Source of the DNA: an uncultured Lachnospiraceae bacterium
Lineage (GTDB): Bacteria > Bacillota > Clostridia > Lachnospirales > Lachnospiraceae
Length of the DNA: 49,527 bases
Assembly (NCBI GenBank): GCA_902782995.1
Contig: CACZPJ010000050.1
Span: 1 to 49,527 of the forward strand
Direction of reading: 5' to 3'
Below, piece after piece: positions 32,551-41,423 of this stretch. The first letter of the stretch is position 1; every line of letters begins with the position of its first letter. The notes below the pieces were generated by a model, which was not told where the DNA came from, made no database searches, and was given only the letters and a program-made list of their open reading frames with translations. The position numbers and the translations under genes are program-made.

Positions 32551-34209
32551 TTATCTGAGTAAATGCATCTTATGCGCAATTTTTACAAGAAGATGTCCCT
32601 TCGGGAAACGGAGCAGTTCTTCCTCTCCGATACCCTTCATCAAAAGCAGTGCCACAAAGTACACGACTGCACCGATTCCGATATCAAGTAACGTTACGAT
32701 CTTATTATGTGGGAACACATAGAAGATTCCCTTGTAAACGAAAAAGATCACAACACCCATCACCGCAGAAGAAAGGAACGGGATGAGGAAGGTCTTTATC
32801 ACTTCCTGTCTGTAACCGCTGTACTTTTTGATTGATATTGCATTCAATACGCACATCACAAATGCAAAGAATGCGTTCGCATAGATAACAGCGTAGATAT
32901 TCAGGCGGAAACCAAACAACAGCAGCAGCAAAAATGCAATATGTATCACAAGTGCGATCGCTGCATTTCTTACCGGTGCTTTCATCCGGTTAATTCCCTG
33001 TAGCAGTCCGTTTGACAGCGTCGACATCGAATAAAAGACAACCGAGATCGCTCCCGCACGAAGCATATTTGCCGCAAGGTCAGAAGAATCGTTAAATAAA
33101 AGCTGCATAACCGGGGATGCCAGTACACCGATTCCCATCGCGCACGGGAATGCAATAACCATGATAAAACGGATCGAGGAATTGATCTGCCGCTTGACCG
33201 ACTTCTTATCCTTAATGGAAAATGCTGCCGTCAGACTTGGCACACAGGAGGCTGCCATTGCCGATGCGATCGAGATCGGGATATTCGTGATCGTCTTATA
33301 CTTACCGGTGAAAATCCCCCACCAGTTACTGATGTCCTTTGCCTTATATCCCTGCATGGTTGCAATATTCTTAAAAATACCCTGATCGATGATTCCGCTG
33401 ATATTGTAGATCGTCGTACTCATCAATACCGGAACGATCGTCCAGAGCAGTACGTGGAATACCTCGGAATAGGGCTCACGCTTCTTACTCTTATCCCGGC
33501 GCATCTGCCGTTTGAAGATCGGCTTATATGCAAGGAACAAAAATCCGACAAACAGCAGTCCGAACAGCGCACCCATATTCGTACCGAGTGTTCCTCCGGC
33601 TGCACCATAAGCTGCCCCGTAGTCCTCACTGTTTCCAAGCACTGCACCGATCCTTGATCCATAGCCGAATAAAATAAATGCAGCCGCCACACTGACAATC
33701 GCATTCATGATCTGTTCCACGATCTGGGATACCGCACTCGGCATCATCGTACCAAGTCCCTGAAAGAATCCGCGGATTACGCCTAACACAGCAACAACTA
33801 AGATCGTCGGGGCAAGTACCTTTAATGCAAATACACTCAGTGGTGTCTTTAACATGGAGGTAAACGTAGACGCACCAAAATAGAGGATCAGCGAGGCCGT
33901 TCCTCCGGAAATCAGAGCTAAGATCAAGGCACCCTTAAACATCCGGTATGCATTGACACGCTGTCCCTTTGACAGACGTGCGGATACCAGCTTTGATACC
34001 GCAAGCGGCAGGCTGTATGCCGAAATGATCAGCAGCACATTATAAATTTCAAAAGCCGTTCCATAATAGTCCATACCGTGATTCCCCAGAATACCATTCA
34101 GGGGAATACGGTATACAAGACCTATGACACGGCTGATCATCGAAGCGATCGCAAGAATTGAGCCCTGTACCAGGACATTCGTCTCGCTCTTTTTCTTTGA
34201 ATTACCCAT
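32551..34209 (-). CDS. SpoVB/MurJ-type polysaccharide flippase
   Basis: The 552-residue protein has about 14 membrane helices and belongs to the MOP superfamily (SpoVB/YtgP branch). Typical motifs are SMISRVIGLVYRIPL near the start and VLGVIRGFFQGLGTMMPSAVS. It likely flips lipid-linked wall or polysaccharide precursors across the membrane. Whether it is a vegetative YtgP or a sporulation SpoVB cannot be told from sequence; nearby sporulation-family genes (yqfC, yqfD, BofC-like) leave both possible. GAGG precedes the start. Confidence 0.88.
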   Translation of the reverse strand: MGNSKKKSETNVLVQGSILAIASMISRVIGLVYRIPLNGILGNHGMDYYGTAFEIYNVLLIISAYSLPLAVSKLVSARLSKGQRVNAYRMFKGALILALISGGTASLILYFGASTFTSMLKTPLSVFALKVLAPTILVVAVLGVIRGFFQGLGTMMPSAVSQIVEQIMNAIVSVAAAFILFGYGSRIGAVLGNSEDYGAAYGAAGGTLGTNMGALFGLLFVGFLFLAYKPIFKRQMRRDKSKKREPYSEVFHVLLWTIVPVLMSTTIYNISGIIDQGIFKNIATMQGYKAKDISNWWGIFTGKYKTITNIPISIASAMAASCVPSLTAAFSIKDKKSVKRQINSSIRFIMVIAFPCAMGIGVLASPVMQLLFNDSSDLAANMLRAGAISVVFYSMSTLSNGLLQGINRMKAPVRNAAIALVIHIAFLLLLLFGFRLNIYAVIYANAFFAFVMCVLNAISIKKYSGYRQEVIKTFLIPFLSSAVMGVVIFFVYKGIFYVFPHNKIVTLLDIGIGAVVYFVALLLMKGIGEEELLRFPKGHLLVKIAHKMHLLR

Positions 34210-34234
34210 ATAAAATCCAACCTCAAGTCAACAA

Positions 34235-35353
34235 TCACTGTGCTGCGTTAAAATCATCCTCAGTCGCATAAATGCCGACTCTTGATGTCGCATCATTTAA
34301 AACAATACATACACAGGTCTTACCCTGGTTGAGTGTGATCTCATTGCCATCTGCATCATAGTATTTTGCAGGAGAGTTCTCATCTGCCTTCTTCCATGTA
34401 ATATCAATGGCTTTTCCGTTTGTGATGTATTTTCCGCTTCCTTCACCGGTCGTCTTAATATCTAAGTACTTATCATCCGGCTCCATTGCGTAATCCGAAT
34501 ACTGGAAGATGATGTTCTTAAAGGAAAGCTGCTCGTTGGTGCTTCCGTCGATATGCTCCTGCTTATACTGGAAACGGTAATACTTTCCATCATCCGCATG
34601 ATATACAAACCATGGCTTGTCAACCGCAAATCCCGGACATACGACTGCGGCATCTTCTCCATTTTCTAACTTCACGCTGTCTGCCTCAGTGGCAAAAGTG
34701 TAATGACCAAGATAAGTGTCCTTATACTGGGTTTCAAACTGCTTGTACTCAATACCCTTCTGGATTCCCTCGGAAGTCGTAAAGGCATTGTGAGGTGCTT
34801 TACGGCTGGAATCCCGGTAGAATGCGATATTGTCTACCTGTGGATCGAGTCCGTTAAAGTCTGTTACCACACCACTGTTTAACAGCGGCTCTGCCCATGC
34901 AGCCTGTCCGTAGTGCATATAAATAGCATCAAATTCCATTGCATAATAAGCAAAGTAATGACGGCAGCTTCGTACGGAGCCTAACTTCTCAATATTGGAA
35001 TAATCCTGAAAAATACCCATCAAACGTGTCAGACCACCCTCAACCGGCACCTCGTATAAGACATCTGCCTGGCCAATACCGTACTGTGGCAGTGCGTCTA
35101 CGGTATTTCCAAGCATACATGCAAGCGGACGCTTATTGGCAGTTTCTTCATCCATCGGCTCTCCGGTCAAAAGATTGATTCCGCTTGGCTTGGTCGCTAC
35201 CTCAGTCTCAGTTTCTGTTTCAGGCTCTTCACTGACCACACTTTCCGTTGCCATAGGTACAACTTCTACCTTCTCTTCTTCTTTCTTCTTACATCCTGTC
35301 AGCAGGATACCACAGGTACCCAGTAACAGCATGGTTACAGCGATTTTCTTCAT
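34235..35353 (-). CDS. DUF3048 lipoprotein (YerB-like)
   Basis: The 372-residue precursor has a lipoprotein signal ending at about Cys21 (ILLTGC). A lysine/glutamate linker follows, then the two DUF3048 domains. The N-terminal domain shows ANKRPLACMLGNTVDALPQYG, the DVLYEVPVEGGLTRLMGIFQ motif and RSCRHYFAYYAMEFDAIYMH. The C-terminal domain carries ITWKKADENSPAKYYDADG. YerB homologues are surface lipoproteins of unknown function. AAGGAGG precedes the start. It lies between ybeY and the flippase. Confidence 0.92.
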   Translation of the reverse strand: MKKIAVTMLLLGTCGILLTGCKKKEEEKVEVVPMATESVVSEEPETETETEVATKPSGINLLTGEPMDEETANKRPLACMLGNTVDALPQYGIGQADVLYEVPVEGGLTRLMGIFQDYSNIEKLGSVRSCRHYFAYYAMEFDAIYMHYGQAAWAEPLLNSGVVTDFNGLDPQVDNIAFYRDSSRKAPHNAFTTSEGIQKGIEYKQFETQYKDTYLGHYTFATEADSVKLENGEDAAVVCPGFAVDKPWFVYHADDGKYYRFQYKQEHIDGSTNEQLSFKNIIFQYSDYAMEPDDKYLDIKTTGEGSGKYITNGKAIDITWKKADENSPAKYYDADGNEITLNQGKTCVCIVLNDATSRVGIYATEDDFNAAQ

Positions 35354-35369
35354 CTTGTCTCCTCCTTGA

Positions 35370-35867
35370 TTAGCGTAAGATATTTAATTCATTCAAAATC
35401 AGCTTCTGCCGGTCTTCCATAAATGCAGCTTCCTCCGGTGTCATATGGTCATATCCGAACAGATGTAACATACTGTGGACGATCAGAAATGCAAATTCCC
35501 GTTCCACACTGTGTCCATATTCCTCTGCCTGCTCATAGACCTTCGGTACACAGATAATGATATCACCCAATAACACTTCTCCGGTATCCGGATTAAAATT
35601 ATCCATGACATCTTCTTCAATCTCTGAAAAATCTCCTGCCTTCGGATAACTTAACATCGGAAAGGACAACACATCGGTCGGGCGGTCAATTTCACGGTAT
35701 TCCTTATTGATCTGCCAGATCGTATCCTTATCCACGAGTGTCAGGTTGATCTCTGCCTCGTATGGAAAATCCTCTCGTTCTATTGTATACGAAATCACTT
35801 TATTTGCAAGTGTTTCATAATCAAAAGGAAAATCTGCTTCTGTTTCTGCTTCTACTAAGATTGTCAA
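35370..35867 (-). CDS. ybeY: Endoribonuclease YbeY
   Basis: YbeY is a zinc endoribonuclease for 16S rRNA 3' maturation and ribosome quality control. The 165-residue protein carries the metal motif HSMLHLFGYDH near the C terminus (about 131-141). The conserved segment REIDRPTDVLSFPM lies at about 78-91. The start is TTG, with AAGGAG 10 nt upstream, overlapping the end of the pgpH-like gene by 4 nt (TTGA). The order phoH-pgpH-ybeY is standard in Firmicutes. Confidence 0.95.
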   Translation of the reverse strand: MTILVEAETEADFPFDYETLANKVISYTIEREDFPYEAEINLTLVDKDTIWQINKEYREIDRPTDVLSFPMLSYPKAGDFSEIEEDVMDNFNPDTGEVLLGDIIICVPKVYEQAEEYGHSVEREFAFLIVHSMLHLFGYDHMTPEEAAFMEDRQKLILNELNILR

Positions 35868-37045
35868 ATCAGCTTCACTCCTTTCACCAGATACTCACGT
35901 ATCTTTAAAAACTGATTCATACTAAGTCCCGACTCATCATAGATTCCCTTAGAAGAAATCTCATCTAAGGTCTGATAGACTAATATGCTATGATTCCAGG
36001 TGTTTGACAAGGTATCCTTATCCAAAAATTCAAACTTTGCGATCACCGCATCTACCATATGTACGATTGCCGACTCACGGCTCGATGGCAGATACCGTTC
36101 TCCGTTATATTCACTTAAGATCGTAATGACCTTCGGTGGAAAATTATTCTGTTTTGCAAGCAGGACACCATTTTCTACAAACGGTTCGCCCTCAAGCTTT
36201 CCTACCCGGTAGTAAAAGCCTGCTGCTGCTGCCACATCCGGATCTGCCCCGACCTGCAAGGCACACTGATACGCGATCTTTGAAACATTGCAGGCATGCA
36301 GATAATCCACATCCGAATACTCCCTGATCTCCTTTGCAAGTGGGAACTCCGGTGCAATGATGTCTGTCAGGCTCCGGTCGCGTTCTGTACCTGCACGTAC
36401 CGCCACCTTCTCATATAACAGCAAAAAGATTGCCGCTGATACGACACCGCTTATCCCGCTTAGTACGATCACATAGGTGTTCTTATCGTAGCTGCCGATA
36501 AAATACATCAGTCCTGGTATACTTACCGATACTGCGATCACCAGTACCGCCATCTGTATCCGGTACTTCTCCTTCTCAAACAAGATCGAAAGCAGGCTGC
36601 CAAATAGTGTTAAGATCAGGTATGCCGCCAGCTCATAGAAGCTCGATTCCGAGATCATCCCAAGGAAAATATTAAAATACATCCCGATCACAATGCCCAC
36701 CGTCGGATTCGTAACCAGCGTCAGGAAAAACGCCGGGATCATCACCGGGGCCGTATAAGCCGGTAAAAAGATAAAGATCAGATATGCCACTGCGGATAAT
36801 ACAAAAGTATAAAGTAACAGTGTATAACAGGTTGTCTCATTTTTCAGCAAATGTCCCTTTTTACGCTCCGATTCCAAAAACAGGATCAGGATCGGGAATA
36901 AAATACAATGAAAAAATACAACCGCAAGTATCTGGTCGATCGTAAACTTGTGATAAATGGCAAAAAAACAGCTCATGCCCGCAAGGGAAAGGATCATCCC
37001 AGCGATTGCCGCAAACCGCTTGCCCAAAAAGATCTCTTTCTCCAT
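35864..37045 (-). CDS. PgpH-like membrane protein with degenerate HD domain
   Basis: Position between phoH and ybeY is that of pgpH, the c-di-AMP phosphodiesterase. This 393-residue protein keeps the membrane part (about seven to eight helices, 11-210) and an HD-like domain (about 245-340). It lacks the large extracellular domain; PgpH is usually about 700 residues. Active-site comparison from family knowledge: YHHS aligns with YLHA (His250 kept); the HD dyad aligns with Tyr279-Arg280; the SHVKDG histidine falls in a deletion; the HH pair becomes Tyr313-Asn314; only the late aspartate (Asp332) is kept. Phosphodiesterase activity is therefore unlikely. A ligand-sensing or scaffold role is inferred. 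GGGGAG precedes the ATG. Confidence 0.85.
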   Translation of the reverse strand: MEKEIFLGKRFAAIAGMILSLAGMSCFFAIYHKFTIDQILAVVFFHCILFPILILFLESERKKGHLLKNETTCYTLLLYTFVLSAVAYLIFIFLPAYTAPVMIPAFFLTLVTNPTVGIVIGMYFNIFLGMISESSFYELAAYLILTLFGSLLSILFEKEKYRIQMAVLVIAVSVSIPGLMYFIGSYDKNTYVIVLSGISGVVSAAIFLLLYEKVAVRAGTERDRSLTDIIAPEFPLAKEIREYSDVDYLHACNVSKIAYQCALQVGADPDVAAAAGFYYRVGKLEGEPFVENGVLLAKQNNFPPKVITILSEYNGERYLPSSRESAIVHMVDAVIAKFEFLDKDTLSNTWNHSILVYQTLDEISSKGIYDESGLSMNQFLKIREYLVKGVKLI

Positions 37046-38058
37046 TATCTGCTCCCCTGTTTTTTCCGTCTGTCTGTGCCTTTTGCCTGGGTACGTTTTG
37101 CGGTTCTGCTCTCATAATCCTCATATGCCTTGACGATCTTCTGTACCAGAGGATGACGGACAACATCCGCACTCGTCAGTTCGCAGACTGCAATCTCATC
37201 GACCTTGCGTAAGACCTTTAATGCAACATCTAAGCCGGATGCCGCACCCGGTGCAAGATCCTTCTGGGATGCATCCCCGGTTACAACCACCTTCGAACCA
37301 AAGCCGATTCGTGTCAGAAACATCTTCATCTGGGCAGGTGTCGTATTCTGTGCCTCATCTAAGATGATAAACGCATTATCTAAGGTTCGTCCACGCATAT
37401 AAGCAAGCGGTGCGACCTCGATCAGCCCCTTTTCCATATTCCGCTGGAAGCTCTCTGCCCCCATGATCTGATATAAGGCATCATATAACGGACGCAGGTA
37501 TGGATCGACCTTACTCTGTAGATCTCCCGGTAAGAAACCAAGCTTCTCGCCCGCCTCGATCGCAGGTCTTGTTAAAATGATCCTTCCGACCTCTTCATTC
37601 TTAAATGCAGTGATCGCCATTGCCATTGCAAGATACGTCTTACCCGTACCTGCCGGGCCGATTCCGAATACGATCATCTTATTATGGATCTCGTCCACAT
37701 AATTCTTCTGTCCGAGTGTCTTTGGCTTTACCGGCTTCCCATTGATCGTATGACAGATCGTATCCTTATCGATCTCTACGATCTCATGTTCCTTCGACAC
37801 CTTCTGAAGTTCTAAGGTATAATCGACATTCTGTTCTGTGATCTCGTTGCCGCGTTCGGACAATGTAAGAAGCTGCTCGAACACATTACAAGCGCTCTTA
37901 ATATTCGGTTCACTTCCAAGGATCTTAACGGAATCATTTCTTGGAACTACCGTAACATTAAGAGCGCGTTCAATCTTTTTTATATTCTTATCAAAGCCGC
38001 CAAACACATTTGCCATGTGCTCAGCCGGAATATTGATCGTTGTTTCATTCAAGTTCAT
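37045..38058 (-). CDS. phoH: PhoH-like ATPase
   Basis: PhoH proteins are P-loop ATPases linked to RNA metabolism and often act with YbeY. The 337-residue protein has an N-terminal KH-like region (about 25-75) and Walker A GPAGTGKTYLAMAMA. The conserved ILTRPAIEAGEKLGFLPGDL and Walker B FIILDEAQNTTPAQMKMFLTR follow. The stop and the next start overlap as TAATG. The start overlaps the end of yqfD by 14 nt. A basic C-terminal tail (KRTQAKGTDRRKKQGSR) could bind RNA. Confidence 0.95.
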   Translation of the reverse strand: MNLNETTINIPAEHMANVFGGFDKNIKKIERALNVTVVPRNDSVKILGSEPNIKSACNVFEQLLTLSERGNEITEQNVDYTLELQKVSKEHEIVEIDKDTICHTINGKPVKPKTLGQKNYVDEIHNKMIVFGIGPAGTGKTYLAMAMAITAFKNEEVGRIILTRPAIEAGEKLGFLPGDLQSKVDPYLRPLYDALYQIMGAESFQRNMEKGLIEVAPLAYMRGRTLDNAFIILDEAQNTTPAQMKMFLTRIGFGSKVVVTGDASQKDLAPGAASGLDVALKVLRKVDEIAVCELTSADVVRHPLVQKIVKAYEDYESRTAKRTQAKGTDRRKKQGSR

Positions 38059-39292
38059 CTGCTGCTACCCTCTCGTCTGCAGGCTTCTCCGGCTCTGCCA
38101 CCGGTGCTGTCTGATACAGCGGACCACACACGGTAATCGTCCCCTTCGCACTGCATAAATTGTCATTTACATCTATAATAACATTTTTTTCCTGAATTTG
38201 AACATTTTTTTCCTGAATTTTTTCGAAATATGTCTGCAAGTGGCTTTCTGCAATGGTTTTTGCTTCCTTCTTCGTATATTTTTCGGATACGGTCTGATAC
38301 TCTGCATAGTGATCCGTCTGTAAGACCACCGGCAGATAAAAGTCCGAACAAAGCCTTGGCTGCCGGTATTCGGTTGTCTTTTCACTTTTCGGATAAGTGA
38401 CCTTTCCCATTGGGATCGGGTATATGTGACCGAACAGTTCGACCGCATAACGTTTCTTCTGATTCCCGGTGAAATGCTTCTTCTCATAGGATAATGAAAA
38501 GGTATCCCGATACGGCAGCTTTGTCTGGATCTGGATATCCGCATCTGCCCTGCAATACTCATAGCCGGAAACTTCCTGATTATCATCGATCAGATCAATG
38601 CGTCCGCTGACTAAGACCTCTCCCTTTTTGACCTTCGCCTGTTCCTGTATCAGCGGTGTACCTGTCCTTGTTATCATCTTAAGAACCGTCCCGTCACAGG
38701 CTGCGACAAGATCCCGTGGTTCTTCTTTCCCTTTTTCCTCCTTTTTTTCACCGGTGATCAGGTTCTCTTTTACCTGGATCGTAAGCTTCGTTCCGGAGAT
38801 CTGTGCAGAAGTCCAGATGATCTGCCCATAGTGCAGACGGATTTTTTCCTCTAAGCTGCTGCAGTCAATTTCCTTTTTCGCCACGCCAAATCCACAATGC
38901 TCTGCCTCTAGAAACTGTAAGAGATTATCGTCAGTCACGCTACTGTTTCCGAGGATCTCAATATTCCAGATAAAACGTGACAGGAAAAAGAGAAACAGGA
39001 AAAAGACCGCGATCCCGCCCAAAAACAGCTTCCGTTTCCGGTAGCGGAACATCACAAACGGAAAGCCATAACGCTTTAGGATCTTCAGATGCGTTTTTGT
39101 CTTTTTTAAGAATGGCTTTAGTTCCCGCACACCGGATAAGCTGATAAAAAATTCGTACCCGGATTCGATATGTACCAGATCCCAGATTAAAATATCGTGA
39201 TTGCTGCACAGATTCAAAAAACGCTCCGGTGCATATCCGGTCACCTGTACCCGGACATACCCGGACAGATATTTGATGAATGATAAGACCAT
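38045..39292 (-). CDS. yqfD: Sporulation protein YqfD
   Basis: YqfD is a sporulation membrane protein of the mother-cell programme in Bacillus. The 415-residue protein has an N-terminal cytoplasmic domain (about 1-85) and one membrane helix (about 88-110). A POTRA-like segment (NIEILGNSSVTDDNLLQFL) and an extracellular beta-rich region with AACDGTVLKMITRTGTPLI follow. The tail ends in an acidic Pro/Glu stretch. An in-frame 21-bp tandem duplication near residue 380 adds one extra 7-residue unit (QEKNVQI). AGGAG precedes the start. yqfC lies directly upstream. Confidence 0.93.
   Translation of the reverse strand: MVLSFIKYLSGYVRVQVTGYAPERFLNLCSNHDILIWDLVHIESGYEFFISLSGVRELKPFLKKTKTHLKILKRYGFPFVMFRYRKRKLFLGGIAVFFLFLFFLSRFIWNIEILGNSSVTDDNLLQFLEAEHCGFGVAKKEIDCSSLEEKIRLHYGQIIWTSAQISGTKLTIQVKENLITGEKKEEKGKEEPRDLVAACDGTVLKMITRTGTPLIQEQAKVKKGEVLVSGRIDLIDDNQEVSGYEYCRADADIQIQTKLPYRDTFSLSYEKKHFTGNQKKRYAVELFGHIYPIPMGKVTYPKSEKTTEYRQPRLCSDFYLPVVLQTDHYAEYQTVSEKYTKKEAKTIAESHLQTYFEKIQEKNVQIQEKNVIIDVNDNLCSAKGTITVCGPLYQTAPVAEPEKPADERVAADELE
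38180..38221 (-). repeat. yqfD: 21-bp tandem duplication within yqfD
   Basis: Two adjacent 21-bp units, identical at nearly every base, encode QEKNVQI and QEKNVII. The repeat is in frame and contains an A7 run on the coding strand, a likely slippage site. Confidence 0.85.
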
Positions 39293-39300
39293 AGCTTCTC

Positions 39301-39579
39301 CTAATCATACTGAATACTTTTTATGATACCACTGATCTTCATCTCTTCATTCGTATAATATTGGATAAGCAGCGTTTTGCCCTGTACGCATACCTGACAG
39401 TTTTTCGCCTGGATCCGGATACATTCCGGAGAATATTCAAGGATTCCCCGGTAGTTTTCAATCAAAAGCTCCCGCTGGCCGGTCACTGTCACAAGTACCG
39501 CACCATACATCAGGTCTTTTGGTAGTTCTAAGGTTTCCACCACATTTTCTTTCCATGATTTTGCACTGATTTTTCTCAT
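39301..39579 (-). CDS. yqfC: Sporulation protein YqfC (YabP/YqfC family)
   Basis: The 92-residue protein belongs to the YabP/YqfC family. Its ELPKDLMYGAVLVTVTGQRE segment, the IENYRGILEYS core and a final NEEMKISGIIKSIQYD match the family. In Bacillus it is a mother-cell sporulation gene. No clear ribosome binding site precedes the ATG, unusual in this window, so translation may be weak or coupled. It lies 28 nt downstream of the nucleoside phosphorylase gene and 8 nt before yqfD. Confidence 0.9.
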   Translation of the reverse strand: MRKISAKSWKENVVETLELPKDLMYGAVLVTVTGQRELLIENYRGILEYSPECIRIQAKNCQVCVQGKTLLIQYYTNEEMKISGIIKSIQYD

Positions 39580-39607
39580 ATATTACTATATGACAAAATG
39601 CTAAAAA

Positions 39608-40915
39608 CTATTCAGTGATCACCTCATGGATCGTCTTCGGTGCAGTATATTCTCTATCGGAGAAGGTATAGGACTTCTGCAATAAGGCTTCTGCCTCCCT
39701 TGCTTTTTCAAGGTCGTTGGCATAGATATAAGAGAGAATATCTCCCTGTTTCACATATGCACCCTTCTTATGAACCAGTTCGATTCCAACCGCCGGATCG
39801 ATCACATCTTCTTTGACACGGCGGCCACCGCCTAAGATCATACAGGCAACACCGATCTGTTCTGTCTCTATTTCACAGATATAACCGTCCCCAGCCGCAT
39901 AAACCGGGATCTTATGGGCTGCCTGTGGCAGCAGGGAAGGATCATATACCTGCGCGGGATCGCCGCCCTGTGCCTCTACGAACTCCGCCATCTTATGCAG
40001 TGCCTGTTTCGAAGCAATCACTTCCTTCATTTTTCGGATTGCCTGATCACGGTCTGCTGCCGCACCTGCAAAAAGCAGCATATAACTGCCGAGTGCATAG
40101 ACATCGTCCATCAGATCCTTTGGTCCGTTGCCGTTTAAAGCCTGTATCGCTTCGATCACTTCTAAGGAATTACCGACCATGTTGCCAAGCGGCTGTGACA
40201 TATCTGTTACGATCGCTGCCGTTTTCTTCCCTGCCATATTGCCGATCCGAACCATCGTACGTGCCAGCGCGATGGCATCTTCTTCCTTTTTCATAAAGGC
40301 ACCGTTGCCCGTCTTGACATCTAAGACGATCGCATCACTGCCACTTGCCAACTTCTTACTCATAATGCTGCTGGCGATCAGGGAACGCTGTGCCACAGTT
40401 GCCGTAACATCCCGCAGCGCATAGAGCTTCTTATCCGCAGGTGCAAGCTCCGCCGTCTGTCCGGCGATCGCAAGCCGGATACGGTTGACATTCTCAAAAA
40501 ACTTCTGATCCGAAAGTCCGGTCTGAAATCCGCGGAAGCATTCTAACTTATCAATCGTTCCACCGGTATGTCCAAGTCCCCTTCCGGACATCTTTGCAAC
40601 CGGAACACCAAGTGCTGCAATGACAGGTCCAAGCACCAGCGAAGTCTTATCACCGACGCCACCGGTGCTGTGCTTGTCTACCTTCACGCCATGGATCGCA
40701 GACAGGTCTAAGACCTCCCCGGAATCTCGCATGGCAAGCGTCAGATCCAATGTCTCCTGTTCGTTCATACCCTGAAAACAGATTGCCATTAACATGGCAG
40801 ACATCTGGTAATCCGGGATCTGATCTGCGGTATAGCCTTTTATCATCCACTGAATCTCTTCGGTGGACAGTACCCCGCCGTCCTTTTTCTTTTCGATCAA
40901 ATCATACATTCGCAT
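39608..40915 (-). CDS. pdp: Pyrimidine-nucleoside phosphorylase
   Basis: The enzyme phosphorolyses thymidine, uridine or deoxyuridine to base and (deoxy)ribose 1-phosphate. The 435-residue protein has the family signature SGRGLGHTGGTIDKLE and the phosphate-binding VDKHSTGGVGDKTSLVLGP (about 81-99). The catalytic ALRDVTATV segment and the C-terminal barrel are also present. Length fits pyrimidine-nucleoside phosphorylase, though deoA-type thymidine specificity cannot be excluded. GGGGG precedes the ATG. It is inserted between rlmH and yqfC. Confidence 0.93.
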   Translation of the reverse strand: MRMYDLIEKKKDGGVLSTEEIQWMIKGYTADQIPDYQMSAMLMAICFQGMNEQETLDLTLAMRDSGEVLDLSAIHGVKVDKHSTGGVGDKTSLVLGPVIAALGVPVAKMSGRGLGHTGGTIDKLECFRGFQTGLSDQKFFENVNRIRLAIAGQTAELAPADKKLYALRDVTATVAQRSLIASSIMSKKLASGSDAIVLDVKTGNGAFMKKEEDAIALARTMVRIGNMAGKKTAAIVTDMSQPLGNMVGNSLEVIEAIQALNGNGPKDLMDDVYALGSYMLLFAGAAADRDQAIRKMKEVIASKQALHKMAEFVEAQGGDPAQVYDPSLLPQAAHKIPVYAAGDGYICEIETEQIGVACMILGGGRRVKEDVIDPAVGIELVHKKGAYVKQGDILSYIYANDLEKAREAEALLQKSYTFSDREYTAPKTIHEVITE

Positions 40916-40927
40916 ACGAATACCCCC

Positions 40928-41410
40928 TTACTTATGGTATGGTTCATGATTCATGATCCGGTATCCCCGGTAGATCTGTTCAAGCAGGATCACACGCATC
41001 AACTGATGCGGAAATGTCATCTTCGAAAAGCTCAGCTTTTCATCGGCACGCTTTAACACCGCATCTGCAAGTCCGAGGGATCCTCCTATCACAAATACAA
41101 TATGGCTCTGTCCACGCAGACCAAGTGATGCCATCTTTTCCGATAATTCCACGGAGTCCGGCATCTTCCCGTCTATCGCAAGTGCGATCACATATCCCTG
41201 GCTTTCCTCTATATACTTCATCAGCCGCTCGCCCTCTTTATCCTTGATCTGACGTTCTACGGTCTCACTGGCATGATCCGGGGTCTTTTCATCTGTAACC
41301 TCAATGATCTGTAACTTACAGTAACGGCTTAAACGCTTGGTATATTCTGCGATTGCGTCGCGGTAGAACTTCTCTTTGATTTTTCCTACGGTCAGTAATG
41401 TGATCTTCAT
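40928..41410 (-). CDS. rlmH: 23S rRNA (pseudouridine1915-N3)-methyltransferase RlmH
   Basis: RlmH methylates pseudouridine 1915 in helix 69 of 23S rRNA. The 160-residue SPOUT protein is of standard length. It has the knot motif [20 protein letters not shown] and the C-terminal [19 protein letters not shown], ending NHEPYHK. GGGAG precedes the ATG. It follows the zinc-ribbon membrane protein by 13 nt. Confidence 0.97.
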   Translation of the reverse strand: MKITLLTVGKIKEKFYRDAIAEYTKRLSRYCKLQIIEVTDEKTPDHASETVERQIKDKEGERLMKYIEESQGYVIALAIDGKMPDSVELSEKMASLGLRGQSHIVFVIGGSLGLADAVLKRADEKLSFSKMTFPHQLMRVILLEQIYRGYRIMNHEPYHK

Positions 41411-41423
41411 GTCTGCTCCCTAT

